Made by a program: the position numbers and the translations under genes. The notes below the pieces were generated by a model, which had not been told where the DNA came from, ran no database searches, and saw only the letters and a program-made list of their open reading frames with translations. Positions 18,031 to 26,743 of a DNA stretch of 37,492 nucleotides are shown piece after piece (position 1 is the first letter of the stretch; the number at the start of each line of letters is the position of its first letter). Origin of the DNA: Rhodospirillales bacterium (GTDB lineage Bacteria; Pseudomonadota; Alphaproteobacteria; Rhodospirillales; Casp-alpha2); NCBI GenBank assembly GCA_028825025.1, contig JAPKAX010000006.1, forward strand, positions 1 to 37,492, read 5' to 3'.

Positions 18031-20554
18031 TTTAGCTTTAAGTTGGTGCTTGGCGCGGCGCGAATTGCGCGGCGGGTTTGGGCGGTTTCGGATTTTTTTG
18101 GCATGCCTGATTTTGGGCGTAGCGGCGATTACGGCGGTTGGTAATTTAAGTGAATCGGTTTTGGGTGGATTACGCACTGACGGTAAAAAACTTTTGGGCG
18201 GCGATATCGATTTGCGCCTGTTGCACCGCCCCGCATCGGCTAACCAAAAAATCTTTTTAAAAGCACAAGCCGAAACCTATTCCGAATCCATTACCATGCG
18301 TGCCATGGTCCGCCCCACCACTTCCCGCGAACGCCGGGCCATGGTGGAATTAAAAGCTGTTGATGCTGCCTACCCTTTGGTTGGCCAAATGGAAACCACC
18401 CCCGCCAGTTCAGCCAAAGATTCTTATGATTTGATAGACGGTACATGGGGGGCATCGGTTGATGCTAATTTATTAACGCGGCTACAGCTAAAATTAGGCG
18501 ATACGGTTAAGTTGGGCAGCATTACCGTTCAAATTCGAAGCACCATTTCCATCGAGCCCGACCGCGTCGCCAGCGTTTTTAGCCTAGGGCCGCGCCTAAT
18601 GATTGATTTAAAGGCCCTGCATCAATCGGGCTTAGTTCAACCCGGAAGCCAACTGCGCTATCATTACAAATTGACGTTACCCAAATCAGCCAGCCCAAAA
18701 GCATGGCAAGCAACGTTAGCGGAAACTTTCCCGAAAGCCGGGTGGCGATTGCGGACGCCTGAAGAAGCAGCCCCCGGCATTAAGCGATTTTTGGAACGCA
18801 TGACCCTATTTATGGGCTTCACCGGCTTGACCGTTTTATTGGTCGGCGGGCTTGGCATTACCGGTGCCGTACGCAGTTATTTGGATACGAAAACAGAAAC
18901 CATAGCGACGTTTAAATGTTTGGGCGCGCCCGGCAATTTGGTGTTTAGCATTTATATGATGCAAATTTTGGTGATCGGTACCATTGGCATCACAATCGGG
19001 CTGATTATTGGCGGTGGATCACCGATCATTTTATTGGAATTGATTGGTGATCACTTACCCGTTCGCCCTGCGATTGGACTTTATTTCACACCGACCGTTG
19101 TTGCTGCCGTGTTTGGGTTTTTATCGACCGTCACCTTTGCACTTTGGCCTTTGGGCCGGGCGCGCGATGTCAGCGCCGCTCATTTATTTAGGTTTAGCCT
19201 CGACACAACTGTTCGTCGCCCCCGATGGGGCTATGTGATCGCAACACTTATCGGCATCCTATTACTGGCGTTGTGCACGCTTTATACTTCATCAGATTGG
19301 TTCTTTGCCCTTTGGTTCATTATAGGCTCGATCTCGACCTTGGTTCTACTCCGCTTTGGCGCTTATCTGATTATGCAAATAGCAAGGAAATGGAAACCCG
19401 GAAGAGGTGCCCTTTGGCGCTTAGTTCAAACCAATTTGCACCGCCCCGGCACCCCAACCCCCAATATTGTTGTCTCTTTAGGGCTTGGGTTAACGGTGCT
19501 TGTTGCCATTGGATTAATTGAGGGTAATTTAAGCCGCCAAATCAGCGAACGGATACCCGAACGCGCCCCGGCCTTCTTTTTTCTCGATATTCAACCTGGT
19601 CAAGTTGCCGAATTTGATAAGGCCGTAACCAGCGTTAAGGGCGCTGGCGCTTATAAACGCGTTCCCAGTTTACGTGGACGGATTGTCCAAATTAATGGAA
19701 TTCCAGTTGAAAAGGCAGAAGTTGCGCCCGAAAGCCAATGGGCGATCCGGGGCGACCGGGCCTTGACCTATGCGGCAAACAAAGACGATGTGGCATCGGC
19801 GATCACCGAAGGCGAATGGTGGGATGCGGGTTACAGTGGGCCGCCGCTGATATCACTGGATGCCGGTTTGGCGCGGGGTTTTAAAGTCGGTTTGGGCGAT
19901 AGCTTGACCCTCAACGTTTTGGGCCGTGAAATTACAGCAAAAATTGCCAGTTTGCGGGAAATTGATTGGCGCAGCCTCAAATTCGATTTCGCCATTGTCT
20001 TTGCGCCGGGCGTTTTAGAAGGTGCTCCGCACAGCCACATTGCGGCCATTGAAGCTGCGCCCGAAGCCGAAGACGCGGTTGAGCGCGCCGCCACCGATAC
20101 GTTTGCCAATATTTCAGCCATCCGGGTTCGCGCCGCCTTGCAAGCCGCATCTGTAATTCTGTCTGGTATTGGTGCTGCGGTCAAAGGAACAGCGGCGTTA
20201 ACTCTGATTGCAGGGTTGATCGTATTAGCCGGTGTTATGGCATCTGAGCACCGCAGGCGGGTCTATGAAGCGGTTGTCTTCAAAGTATTGGGTGCGGGTT
20301 ACAAGCGCATTTTATGCATATATATGCTCGAATACGGCGTTTTAGGCCTATTAACGGGCGCTGTTGCGGTCGGAATCGGTTCCTTAACTGCTTGGGCCGT
20401 GATTAAATTTTTAATGCGCTCCGAATGGGTCTTTTTGCCGAATGTTGTCATTCTTACTGTTGTTTTGTGCGTTTTAATGACAACCAGCGTTGGCTTGATT
20501 GGTACATGGCGGGCCTTGGGTCAAAAAGCTGCCCCACACTTGCGCAACGATTAG
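18023..20554 (+). CDS. FtsX-like permease (YbbP-like ABC transporter permease)
   Basis: Long multi-TM protein with paired FtsX-like regions (TLFMGFTGLTVLLVGGLGITGAVRSYLDTKTETIATFKCLGA; ASEHRRRVYEAVVFKVLGAGYKRILCIYMLEYGVLGLL). Confidence 0.9.
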   Translation: MPNLALSWCLARRELRGGFGRFRIFLACLILGVAAITAVGNLSESVLGGLRTDGKKLLGGDIDLRLLHRPASANQKIFLKAQAETYSESITMRAMVRPTTSRERRAMVELKAVDAAYPLVGQMETTPASSAKDSYDLIDGTWGASVDANLLTRLQLKLGDTVKLGSITVQIRSTISIEPDRVASVFSLGPRLMIDLKALHQSGLVQPGSQLRYHYKLTLPKSASPKAWQATLAETFPKAGWRLRTPEEAAPGIKRFLERMTLFMGFTGLTVLLVGGLGITGAVRSYLDTKTETIATFKCLGAPGNLVFSIYMMQILVIGTIGITIGLIIGGGSPIILLELIGDHLPVRPAIGLYFTPTVVAAVFGFLSTVTFALWPLGRARDVSAAHLFRFSLDTTVRRPRWGYVIATLIGILLLALCTLYTSSDWFFALWFIIGSISTLVLLRFGAYLIMQIARKWKPGRGALWRLVQTNLHRPGTPTPNIVVSLGLGLTVLVAIGLIEGNLSRQISERIPERAPAFFFLDIQPGQVAEFDKAVTSVKGAGAYKRVPSLRGRIVQINGIPVEKAEVAPESQWAIRGDRALTYAANKDDVASAITEGEWWDAGYSGPPLISLDAGLARGFKVGLGDSLTLNVLGREITAKIASLREIDWRSLKFDFAIVFAPGVLEGAPHSHIAAIEAAPEAEDAVERAATDTFANISAIRVRAALQAASVILSGIGAAVKGTAALTLIAGLIVLAGVMASEHRRRVYEAVVFKVLGAGYKRILCIYMLEYGVLGLLTGAVAVGIGSLTAWAVIKFLMRSEWVFLPNVVILTVVLCVLMTTSVGLIGTWRALGQKAAPHLRND

Positions 20555-20651
20555 GGTCCCGAGCCTAACAGCTCTTGATTTCACTACATTTCATGCCATA
20601 TTTAGATCAGAATGGGTTTTTCCTATACATACTAATTTCAAGGAGTTTCCA

Positions 20652-21377
20652 ATGGCTGACAATCGTTTCACTTTGCGCACTGCACAAATGACGGGTGCGC
20701 AAGCGTCTGCTGCGCAAGTTGATGAGGGCCTGCGCACTTACATGCTTAAAGTCTATAACTACATGAGCATCGCTTTGGGCCTAACCGGCGTTATTGCCTA
20801 TACGTCATCGACATCACAGTCGTTGATGTCGGCTATTTATGGCACACCGCTGCAATGGGTTGTTATGCTAGCTCCTTTGGGCTTGGTCTTCTTCCTAAGT
20901 GCAAAAATAAACACGATGAAAGCGCAAACTGCACAGATAGTATTCTGGGTGTATGCCGGTTTGATGGGTCTTTCATTAAGCTACATCTTCATGGTTTACA
21001 CCGGTGCCAGCATCACCCGCGTATTCTTCATTACATCAGGCGCTTTTGCGGGTCTTAGCCTTTACGGTTACACAACCAAGCGCGACCTGTCTGGAATGAA
21101 GTCGTTTTTGGTTATGGGTGTCATCGGGCTGATGATTGCCATGGTCGTAAACATATTCCTAGAAAGCTCCGCCATGCAGTTCGTTATTTCTGTATTGGGC
21201 GTGTTGATCTTTGCAGGCCTTACCGCTTATGACACACAACAAATCAAATCTATTTATATGGAATCTGATGGATCTGAAACTCATGAAAAGAAAGCCATAA
21301 TGGGCGCGCTGCGTTTATACTTGGATTTCTTGAACATGTTCCTCTTTTTGCTACACCTATTTGGCAATCGCGAATAA
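20652..21377 (+). CDS. Bax inhibitor-1 / YccA family membrane protein
   Basis: Seven hydrophobic segments and C-terminal ITAYDTQQIK-like motif (GLTAYDTQQIKSIYMESDG...ALRLYLDFLNMFLFLLHLFGNR); ATG at 20652 after AAGGAG. Confidence 0.92.
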   Translation: MADNRFTLRTAQMTGAQASAAQVDEGLRTYMLKVYNYMSIALGLTGVIAYTSSTSQSLMSAIYGTPLQWVVMLAPLGLVFFLSAKINTMKAQTAQIVFWVYAGLMGLSLSYIFMVYTGASITRVFFITSGAFAGLSLYGYTTKRDLSGMKSFLVMGVIGLMIAMVVNIFLESSAMQFVISVLGVLIFAGLTAYDTQQIKSIYMESDGSETHEKKAIMGALRLYLDFLNMFLFLLHLFGNRE

Positions 21378-21389
21378 GCCAATAGCCAT

Positions 21390-21431
21390 CTAAAAAAAGC
21401 CGCTTCGGGAAACCGGGGCGGCTTTTTTATT
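21390..21431 (+). terminator. Rho-independent terminator downstream of the YccA-like gene
   Basis: AAAAAAAGCCGCTTCGGGAAACCGGGGCGGCTTTTTTATT: GC-rich stem followed by a T-run. Confidence 0.85.
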
Positions 21432-21462
21432 AACAATTTCCTTCAGCGCATAGGTCCGCCTT

Positions 21463-22201
21463 GTGGATCTCGCCCAACTCCTCAACGACAACTGGTTTTT
21501 AATTGTGGTCCTTTTGATGGGCGGCTTGTTAATGGGATTTATTGCCGGACTTTTAGGCATCGGCGGTGGGGCCATGCTGGTTCCTATTTTATATGAGGTC
21601 TTTCAGCGCATAGGCGTTTCAGAAGCCCTGTGTCTGCATTTGTCTATTGGCACGTCGCTGCTGGTTATGGTGCCAACATCGTTGCGCTCTTTTTTGGCTC
21701 ACAAAAAACGGGGATCGGTTGATTTACGGGTTCTCAAAACCTTAATGGTTCTCATTATCATTGGCGTGCTGGTTGGTATTATGGCTGCCAAATACTCAAA
21801 TCCGTACGCCATCAAAATTGTTTGGGTCTCCTGCTTGTCAATTCTGGCCCTTAAAATGATTTTTGCCCGCGACCATTGGCGGCGGCGCGTTCACGTCATC
21901 CATGATGACCCTATATAATCGCACCATTCACAAAGCCGTTGGCACGTCCGCGGGCGTTGGGCCATTGATTCGCCATTCCGGGCGCGCTTGGGTTCATGTG
22001 GGCCGGATACGGACTGTACAGCTTGCCCGCCGGGTCTATTGGTTATGTCTCGCTCATTGGCCCGGCTATTGTTGTTCCAGCCAGTGTTTTGGCAGCACCA
22101 TGGGGGTACGGCTGGCTCATGGCATCACAAAGCGCCAATTAGAACTGACTTTTGCATTTTTTATGTGCCTAATCTCGATCCGCTTCGCATTCAGCCTTTA
22201 A
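21463..22201 (+). pseudogene. TauE/SafE family sulfite exporter-like permease, disrupted
   Basis: N-part (MDLAQLL...GGLLMGFIAGLLGIGGGAMLVPIL...IFARDHWR) is read in frame 1. GGGAFTSSMMTLYNRTIHKAVGTSAGVGPLI is in a second frame, AIPGALGFMWAGYGLYSLPAGSIGYVSLIGPAIVVPASVLAAPWG in a third, and VRLAHGITKRQLELTFAFFMCLISIRFAFSL back in the second. Confidence 0.8.
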
Positions 22202-22263
22202 CTCCACCCCAAAATTTGATCAAATCAACCTAATCTTTTTTTTAATTAACTAGGAGAATACAT

Positions 22264-22581
22264 ATGTCTGTCGTCAATGTTGTTGCCATGATTACCACAA
22301 TACCCGGAAAACGCGCTGAAGTTTTGGCTTTGTTTAATGCAAACGTACCCGCTGTTCACGCCGAAGACGGCTGCATCGAATACGGACCAACCATCGACAC
22401 TAACGACGTTGGCCCGTTCCAAACCCAAGTCGGCCCCGATACGTTTGTGGTTATTGAGAAGTGGGAAACACTTGAGCACCTAATGGCCCACGCTGCAGCC
22501 CCTCACATGGTCGCATATGGCGCAAATGTAAAAGACATGCTGGCAGATCGCACTATCCACGTCTTGTCTTCCGCGTCTTAA
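22264..22581 (+). CDS. Antibiotic biosynthesis monooxygenase (ABM) domain / putative quinol monooxygenase
   Basis: VVNVVAMITTIPGKRAEVLALFNANVPAVHAEDGCIEYG...FVVIEKWETLEHLMAHAAAPHM, ABM domain pattern; RBS TAGGAG. Confidence 0.85.
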   Translation: MSVVNVVAMITTIPGKRAEVLALFNANVPAVHAEDGCIEYGPTIDTNDVGPFQTQVGPDTFVVIEKWETLEHLMAHAAAPHMVAYGANVKDMLADRTIHVLSSAS

Positions 22582-22603
22582 AAAACGATTTTATGCTAAT
22601 AAT

Positions 22604-22648
22604 AAAAAAGCCGGTCGGAGTAATCTAATCTGGGCGGCTTTTTTATGA
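22604..22648 (+). terminator. Rho-independent terminator downstream of the ABM gene
   Basis: AAAAAAGCCGGTCGGAGTAATCTAATCTGGGCGGCTTTTTTAT: AAAAAAGCCG/CGGCTTTTTT stem followed by a T-rich tail. Confidence 0.65.
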
Positions 22649-22722
22649 GAATGAATTGCCTATCGAGGCAAAGCTGTTGCAGTTTCGATATGAGCAAGGG
22701 AGCTAGATTTGGGTTGGGATTA

Positions 22723-22765
22723 AATACAACGCCTGTGGCGCTTAAAATACAACGCCTGTGGCGTT
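22723..22765 (-). repeat. Tandem 18-bp direct repeat AATACAACGCCTGTGGCG, each copy a small hairpin
   Basis: Copies at 22723-22740 and 22746-22763. The second forms a perfect AACGCC-TGT-GGCGTT hairpin (22751-22765) overlapping the SDR stop codon. On the minus strand each hairpin is followed by GTATTT(T)AA. Confidence 0.8.
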
Positions 22766-23507
22766 AGATGCATCTTCCGCCGTCGACTTCCATGCAGACG
22801 CCTGTGACGAATTTGGCTTCATCAGATGCCAAGTATAAGGCTGCGTTGGCAACATCTTTGGGGGCGGTCATGCGGCCCAGTGGGATGGTTGAAATTAGCT
22901 TGGTGCGGCCTTCTGGGGTGTCTTCTCCGCCCAACACATCCAACAGCATCGCGGTGTCACTGATTGCTGGGTTGACGGCATTGACACGGATATTATCGTC
23001 TGCCAACTCAACAGCCATTGATTTGGTCAGCGTCACCACAGCGCCCTTAGAGGCGTTATACCATGTCAGCCCGGGCCGGGGTCTAACGGCACCGGTTGAG
23101 CCTAAGTTGATAATGACCCCGCCCTTTTTTTTCATAATGGGGATGGCATGAACGGCAGAAAAAAATATACTTTTCACATTAACCGCAAAAATTTTATCAA
23201 AGTCTTCTTCCAAAACGTCTTGTAAGGGTGTTTTTTTTTGCACAATTCCGGCGTTATTCACTAATACGTCTAATCGGCCAAACTCAGCAACACAGGTTTG
23301 GACCATCGCCCGGACCTGTAGAGTGTTTGTGACGTCCACTTTGCAATAAATAGCGCCTTCAATGTCCGCAGCAACGCGCTTGCCATTATCTTCGTTAATA
23401 TCTGCAACAACGACCTTTGCCCCTTCTTCAGCAAATCGATGAGCAATTTGTTCCCCGAATCCCGTTCCGGCTCCAGTTACGATGGTGGCTTTTCCTGCAA
23501 GGCGCAT
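22764..23507 (-). CDS. SDR family oxidoreductase
   Basis: TGAGTGFGEQIA, VLVNNAGIV, YNASKGAV, and C-terminal FVTGVCMEVDGGRCI. ATG at 23507 preceded by AAGGGG. Confidence 0.92.
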   Translation of the reverse strand: MRLAGKATIVTGAGTGFGEQIAHRFAEEGAKVVVADINEDNGKRVAADIEGAIYCKVDVTNTLQVRAMVQTCVAEFGRLDVLVNNAGIVQKKTPLQDVLEEDFDKIFAVNVKSIFFSAVHAIPIMKKKGGVIINLGSTGAVRPRPGLTWYNASKGAVVTLTKSMAVELADDNIRVNAVNPAISDTAMLLDVLGGEDTPEGRTKLISTIPLGRMTAPKDVANAALYLASDEAKFVTGVCMEVDGGRCI

Positions 23508-23651
23508 AACGTGTCCCCTTATATCCATATTAGCTGTCTCTTATTCAAATCAGATTCCTACGACGGACACTGCCGACACGCAAGATGAAATCGATAAATG
23601 TTATCCACCTTTACAAATGATGCAACAAGTCCATGGCCGCGTTAAGTTGGC

Positions 23652-24064
23652 TCATGGTTTCGAGCGATCCATAACCTGAATCAGAATGGAGAACATAAGC
23701 CAAGTTGCGGTGCCAGGTCCTTGTCGTTGCCCGATTTGGTGCTTTGCCGTGAGGGAAACCAAAGATATAGGCGCATCGTCAATGCTTTCGATCCCATCAA
23801 TAATTGGCTCAAACACCAGCACTGAGAGGACATTTCGAAGGGTTTCAGGCTCTTTGAGGGCCTGTTCGTGATGCACTTCAATATATTTTGCGAGCGGCTT
23901 AAGCCCGCGTCCAATATATACACGGCGGCTCCTTTTAAGTCCTCACCTTGATAACCTGTGAGAGAGCGAAGTGCTGGGTTTAACTGCTCAATACTCAGCT
24001 CATTGCCCATCACCAAAAGGCTTTTGCCAATTGCATTGAGAAGTTGCTTATCATCTGTCGTCAC
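23652..24064 (-). pseudogene. Frameshifted PAS-like sensory fragment
   Basis: LSIEQLNPALRSLTGYQGEDLKGAAVYILDAGL (one frame) continues as KPLAKYIEVHHEQALKEPETLRNVLSVLVFEPIIDGIESIDDAPISLVSLT in another frame; switch near 23897-23906. PAS assignment is by pattern only. Confidence 0.45.
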
Positions 24065-24193
24065 TAAATTTGAGTTCCGGCGGATATGGAGGTGACGATA
24101 TGCTCCAACCGCATTGTGTTAGACGTCACTAATCGTGTGACTATCACTGCTCAACAGACAATCTGCCGTGCCCCCGTTTATGAGTTCAACAGT

Positions 24194-24472
24194 CTACGAA
24201 GCCGTTAGGCCATCACCCGATGCCACATAAGTGGCATTGCCGCCGTATTCGACAACAGTTCCCAACGCGACCACAGGGTCAATTGCATCGTTTGAATTGT
24301 TATAAATATGTAGAATTAGCAAATAGTTCGACTGCCCAAGTGCCAATTGAAGCTCGTCGACAGCACGCACAACATCAGCCCCTGTCAATTCAACTGACTT
24401 AGCTTTTAGGGCTACGAAGCTTTCATCGGTAAACCCTAACTCACAAATGATCAATGACCGCGCCTCGGTCAT
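24194..24472 (-). CDS. Hypothetical protein or gene fragment
   Basis: 92 aa ORF (MTEARSLIICELGFTDESFVALKAKSVELTGADVVRAVDELQLALGQSNYLLILHIYNN...) with protein-like composition but no recognisable family and no clear RBS. Confidence 0.35.
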   Translation of the reverse strand: MTEARSLIICELGFTDESFVALKAKSVELTGADVVRAVDELQLALGQSNYLLILHIYNNSNDAIDPVVALGTVVEYGGNATYVASGDGLTAS

Positions 24473-24554
24473 ACACCATTACTTATATAAAACAATTTTT
24501 GCCCTACATCTAGTGCGAGTGCTTTGTCTATTAAATGGTGTCCAGGGGGAATAT

Positions 24555-24595
24555 GGCGATAATCAGTGACGCGAAGTGCGTAACCAATTATCGCC
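24555..24595 (-). terminator. Putative hairpin terminator downstream of the OYE-family gene
   Basis: Inverted repeat GGCGATAAT (24555-24563) / ATTATCGCC (24587-24595) just after the minus-strand gene; no strong T-run. Confidence 0.3.
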
Positions 24596-24609
24596 AAGAC
24601 CGTAAACGT

Positions 24610-25734
24610 TTAAGATTTAGCGACAGGTGGATTTCCGGGAACAGGAAGGCCACGAAGTGATTTATGAGTACGCATATATTGGGGTGCATAAGCCGCTTCA
24701 GCACCCAAGGCTTCAGCTGCATGCCATGCCCATCTCGGGTTGTATAACATGCCCCGTGCCAACGCGACCATATCAGCTTGGCCACTGCGGATGATCGATT
24801 CCGCTTGTTGTGGCGATGTAATTTGCCCGACCGCCATTGTCGTAAGTCCACTTTCACGACGAATTTCAGCAGCAAAACCGGTTTGATACCCAGGCCCCAC
24901 ATCAATTTCTTGCTTCGGCGAGTTGCCGCCACTGGAAACATCAATGAAATCTAAATCACGGGCTTTAAGAACTTTTGCAAATTCAACAACTTCAGAAATA
25001 TCCCAAGACGATCCCTCAACCCAGTCCGTTGCAGAGACACGAACACCCAACGGCATATCTTTAGGCCACACAGCGCGGACAGCGCCGAGTACTTCCAAAG
25101 GATAGCGCATGCGGTTCTCTAAGCTGCCTCCGTATTTGTCGATGCGTTTGTTGCTGACCGGTGACAAGAATTGGTGAAATAAATAGCCGTGTGCCATGTG
25201 TATTTCTAAAACATCAAAGCCAATGCGAACACAGCGCTCAGTCGCATCGACAAAAGCTTTTTTAATGCGCTCCATTGCAGCGTCATCCATTTCATCGGGT
25301 GTTTGCCAACCGTCAGCATAAGGCTCATCCGATGGGCCTGTTGCTTGCCAACCACGATCTTCAGAAGGAGCGATCGGCTTGCCGCCATTCCAAGGCATAT
25401 CTGTTGATGCTTTGCGCCCAGCGTGGGCTAACTGCATGCCCATTTTGGCATTGCCAAAATCTTTACAAAAATCAATGACCCGCTTTAAAGCGGCTTCTGT
25501 TTTGTCATCCCACAAGCCAACACAGCCCGGTGATATGCGGCCTTCGGGCTCAACCCCTGTCGCCTCAACAAAAACAAGGCCCATGCCAGAAACAGCAAAT
25601 TGACCTAAATGCATGAGGTGCCAATCTGTTGCAGATCCATTATCCGCACTGTACATACACATAGGAGCAACAATAATTCGGTTCGGAAGCTCGATTTTGC
25701 CGAGCTTAATAGGTGTAAAAAGTTTACTTGTCAT
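24610..25734 (-). CDS. NADH:flavin oxidoreductase / Old Yellow Enzyme family (YqjM-like)
   Basis: LFTPIKLGKIELPNRIIVAPMCMYSADNGSATDWHLMHLGQFAVSGMGLVFVEATGV; GFDVLEIHMAHGYLFHQFLSPVSNKR; ADMVALARGMLYNPRWAWHAAE. Confidence 0.95.
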   Translation of the reverse strand: MTSKLFTPIKLGKIELPNRIIVAPMCMYSADNGSATDWHLMHLGQFAVSGMGLVFVEATGVEPEGRISPGCVGLWDDKTEAALKRVIDFCKDFGNAKMGMQLAHAGRKASTDMPWNGGKPIAPSEDRGWQATGPSDEPYADGWQTPDEMDDAAMERIKKAFVDATERCVRIGFDVLEIHMAHGYLFHQFLSPVSNKRIDKYGGSLENRMRYPLEVLGAVRAVWPKDMPLGVRVSATDWVEGSSWDISEVVEFAKVLKARDLDFIDVSSGGNSPKQEIDVGPGYQTGFAAEIRRESGLTTMAVGQITSPQQAESIIRSGQADMVALARGMLYNPRWAWHAAEALGAEAAYAPQYMRTHKSLRGLPVPGNPPVAKS

Positions 25735-25944
25735 CAGGACCTCGAATTAGCGGGGTTATAATTAAGATGGCTAAAGATTGCATAATCATAAGGGTACTGT
25801 AAAACCCTTTCACATTCGATCTTATCGCTCACTAAGCTATGCTTAAATGGTCACAAATCAGATCTAAAACCCCCATCAACGATAGCCTTTGATTGCCCCC
25901 GAAGAGGTGGTAGGAATAGGGGTTGTATCACCAATAAGGATCTG

Positions 25945-26637
25945 ATGATGAACAAGTCAATTATGACCAACCTAATAGCCGCAACGCTCGCCGTGGGTGG
26001 ATACTTTTCCCCTGTTCATGGGGAATTGATTTTTATGGTTGGTATTTTTGCCTTATCTGGGGGTGTGACAAATTGGCTGGCTATTCATATGCTGTTTGAA
26101 AAAATCCCGTTATTGTACGGCTCTGGTGTTATTCCAAACCGCTTCGAAGATTTTAAAGCCGGAATTAAGACCCTGATTGTCGAAGAATTTTTCACTCACG
26201 TTCATATCGAGCGCTTTTTTCAGAAAACCGGCGGTGATGCCGCCCAAGCGATCGTTGATAAAGTTGATTTCGATCGTGTTTTTGCCGGCCTCATCGAAGC
26301 GATTGAAGCGTCTAAATTGGGGGACATGCTGGCAATGGTTGGTGGTAAAGAGGCGTTGGAGCCTTTGCGTGAGCCCGTAACCATTAAGCTAAAAGATATA
26401 ATTGCGGAATTAGCGACCGAGAGCACAGATGGTGAAGCCAGCAGCGACTTCACCCGCGTTTTGGTCGAAAAAGTTGAGCATATCATCGATAGTCGTTTAA
26501 ATGAGCTTACCCCTGAAAACGTTAAAATCATAGTCCAGAATATGATCCGGAAACATTTGGGTTGGTTGGTTGTTTGGGGCGGCGTTTTTGGCGGTCTTAT
26601 TGGGCTCTTTGTCCAGCTACTAGAATTGGCCCATTAA
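25945..26637 (+). CDS. DUF445 family membrane protein
   Basis: GGVTNWLAIHMLFEKIPLLYGSGVIPNRFEDFKAGIKTLIVEEFF and C-terminal TM segment GWLVVWGGVFGGLIGLFVQLL, matching the DUF445 (YheB) pattern. Confidence 0.88.
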   Translation: MMNKSIMTNLIAATLAVGGYFSPVHGELIFMVGIFALSGGVTNWLAIHMLFEKIPLLYGSGVIPNRFEDFKAGIKTLIVEEFFTHVHIERFFQKTGGDAAQAIVDKVDFDRVFAGLIEAIEASKLGDMLAMVGGKEALEPLREPVTIKLKDIIAELATESTDGEASSDFTRVLVEKVEHIIDSRLNELTPENVKIIVQNMIRKHLGWLVVWGGVFGGLIGLFVQLLELAH

Positions 26638-26743
26638 AACGCGCAGATATCCGTTTTCATTAAACTCTAGCCACCTTGATCAGCAATTTCGAAACCATTA
26701 AAGTGTATCTTAGATTCTTAATATCATCGCACCTTTATCACCA

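Noticed and set aside
21442-21614. 13-bp repeat TTCAGCGCATAGG at 21442-21454 and 21602-21614
   Set aside because: Only two copies, one in coding sequence, with no associated structure; could be chance.
21647-21665. TGGCAC...TGCT resembling a sigma-54 promoter
   Set aside because: The GG-GC spacing is one base short of consensus and it lies inside the TauE/SafE coding region.
21863-22233. Programmed frameshifting in the TauE/SafE gene
   Set aside because: Three separate frame changes, one with an apparent internal deletion, fit decay or sequencing error better than recoding; no slippery site with a stimulatory structure was recognised.
24588-24944. 118-aa minus ORF
   Set aside because: Overlaps the 3' part of the OYE-family gene in another frame; shadow ORF.
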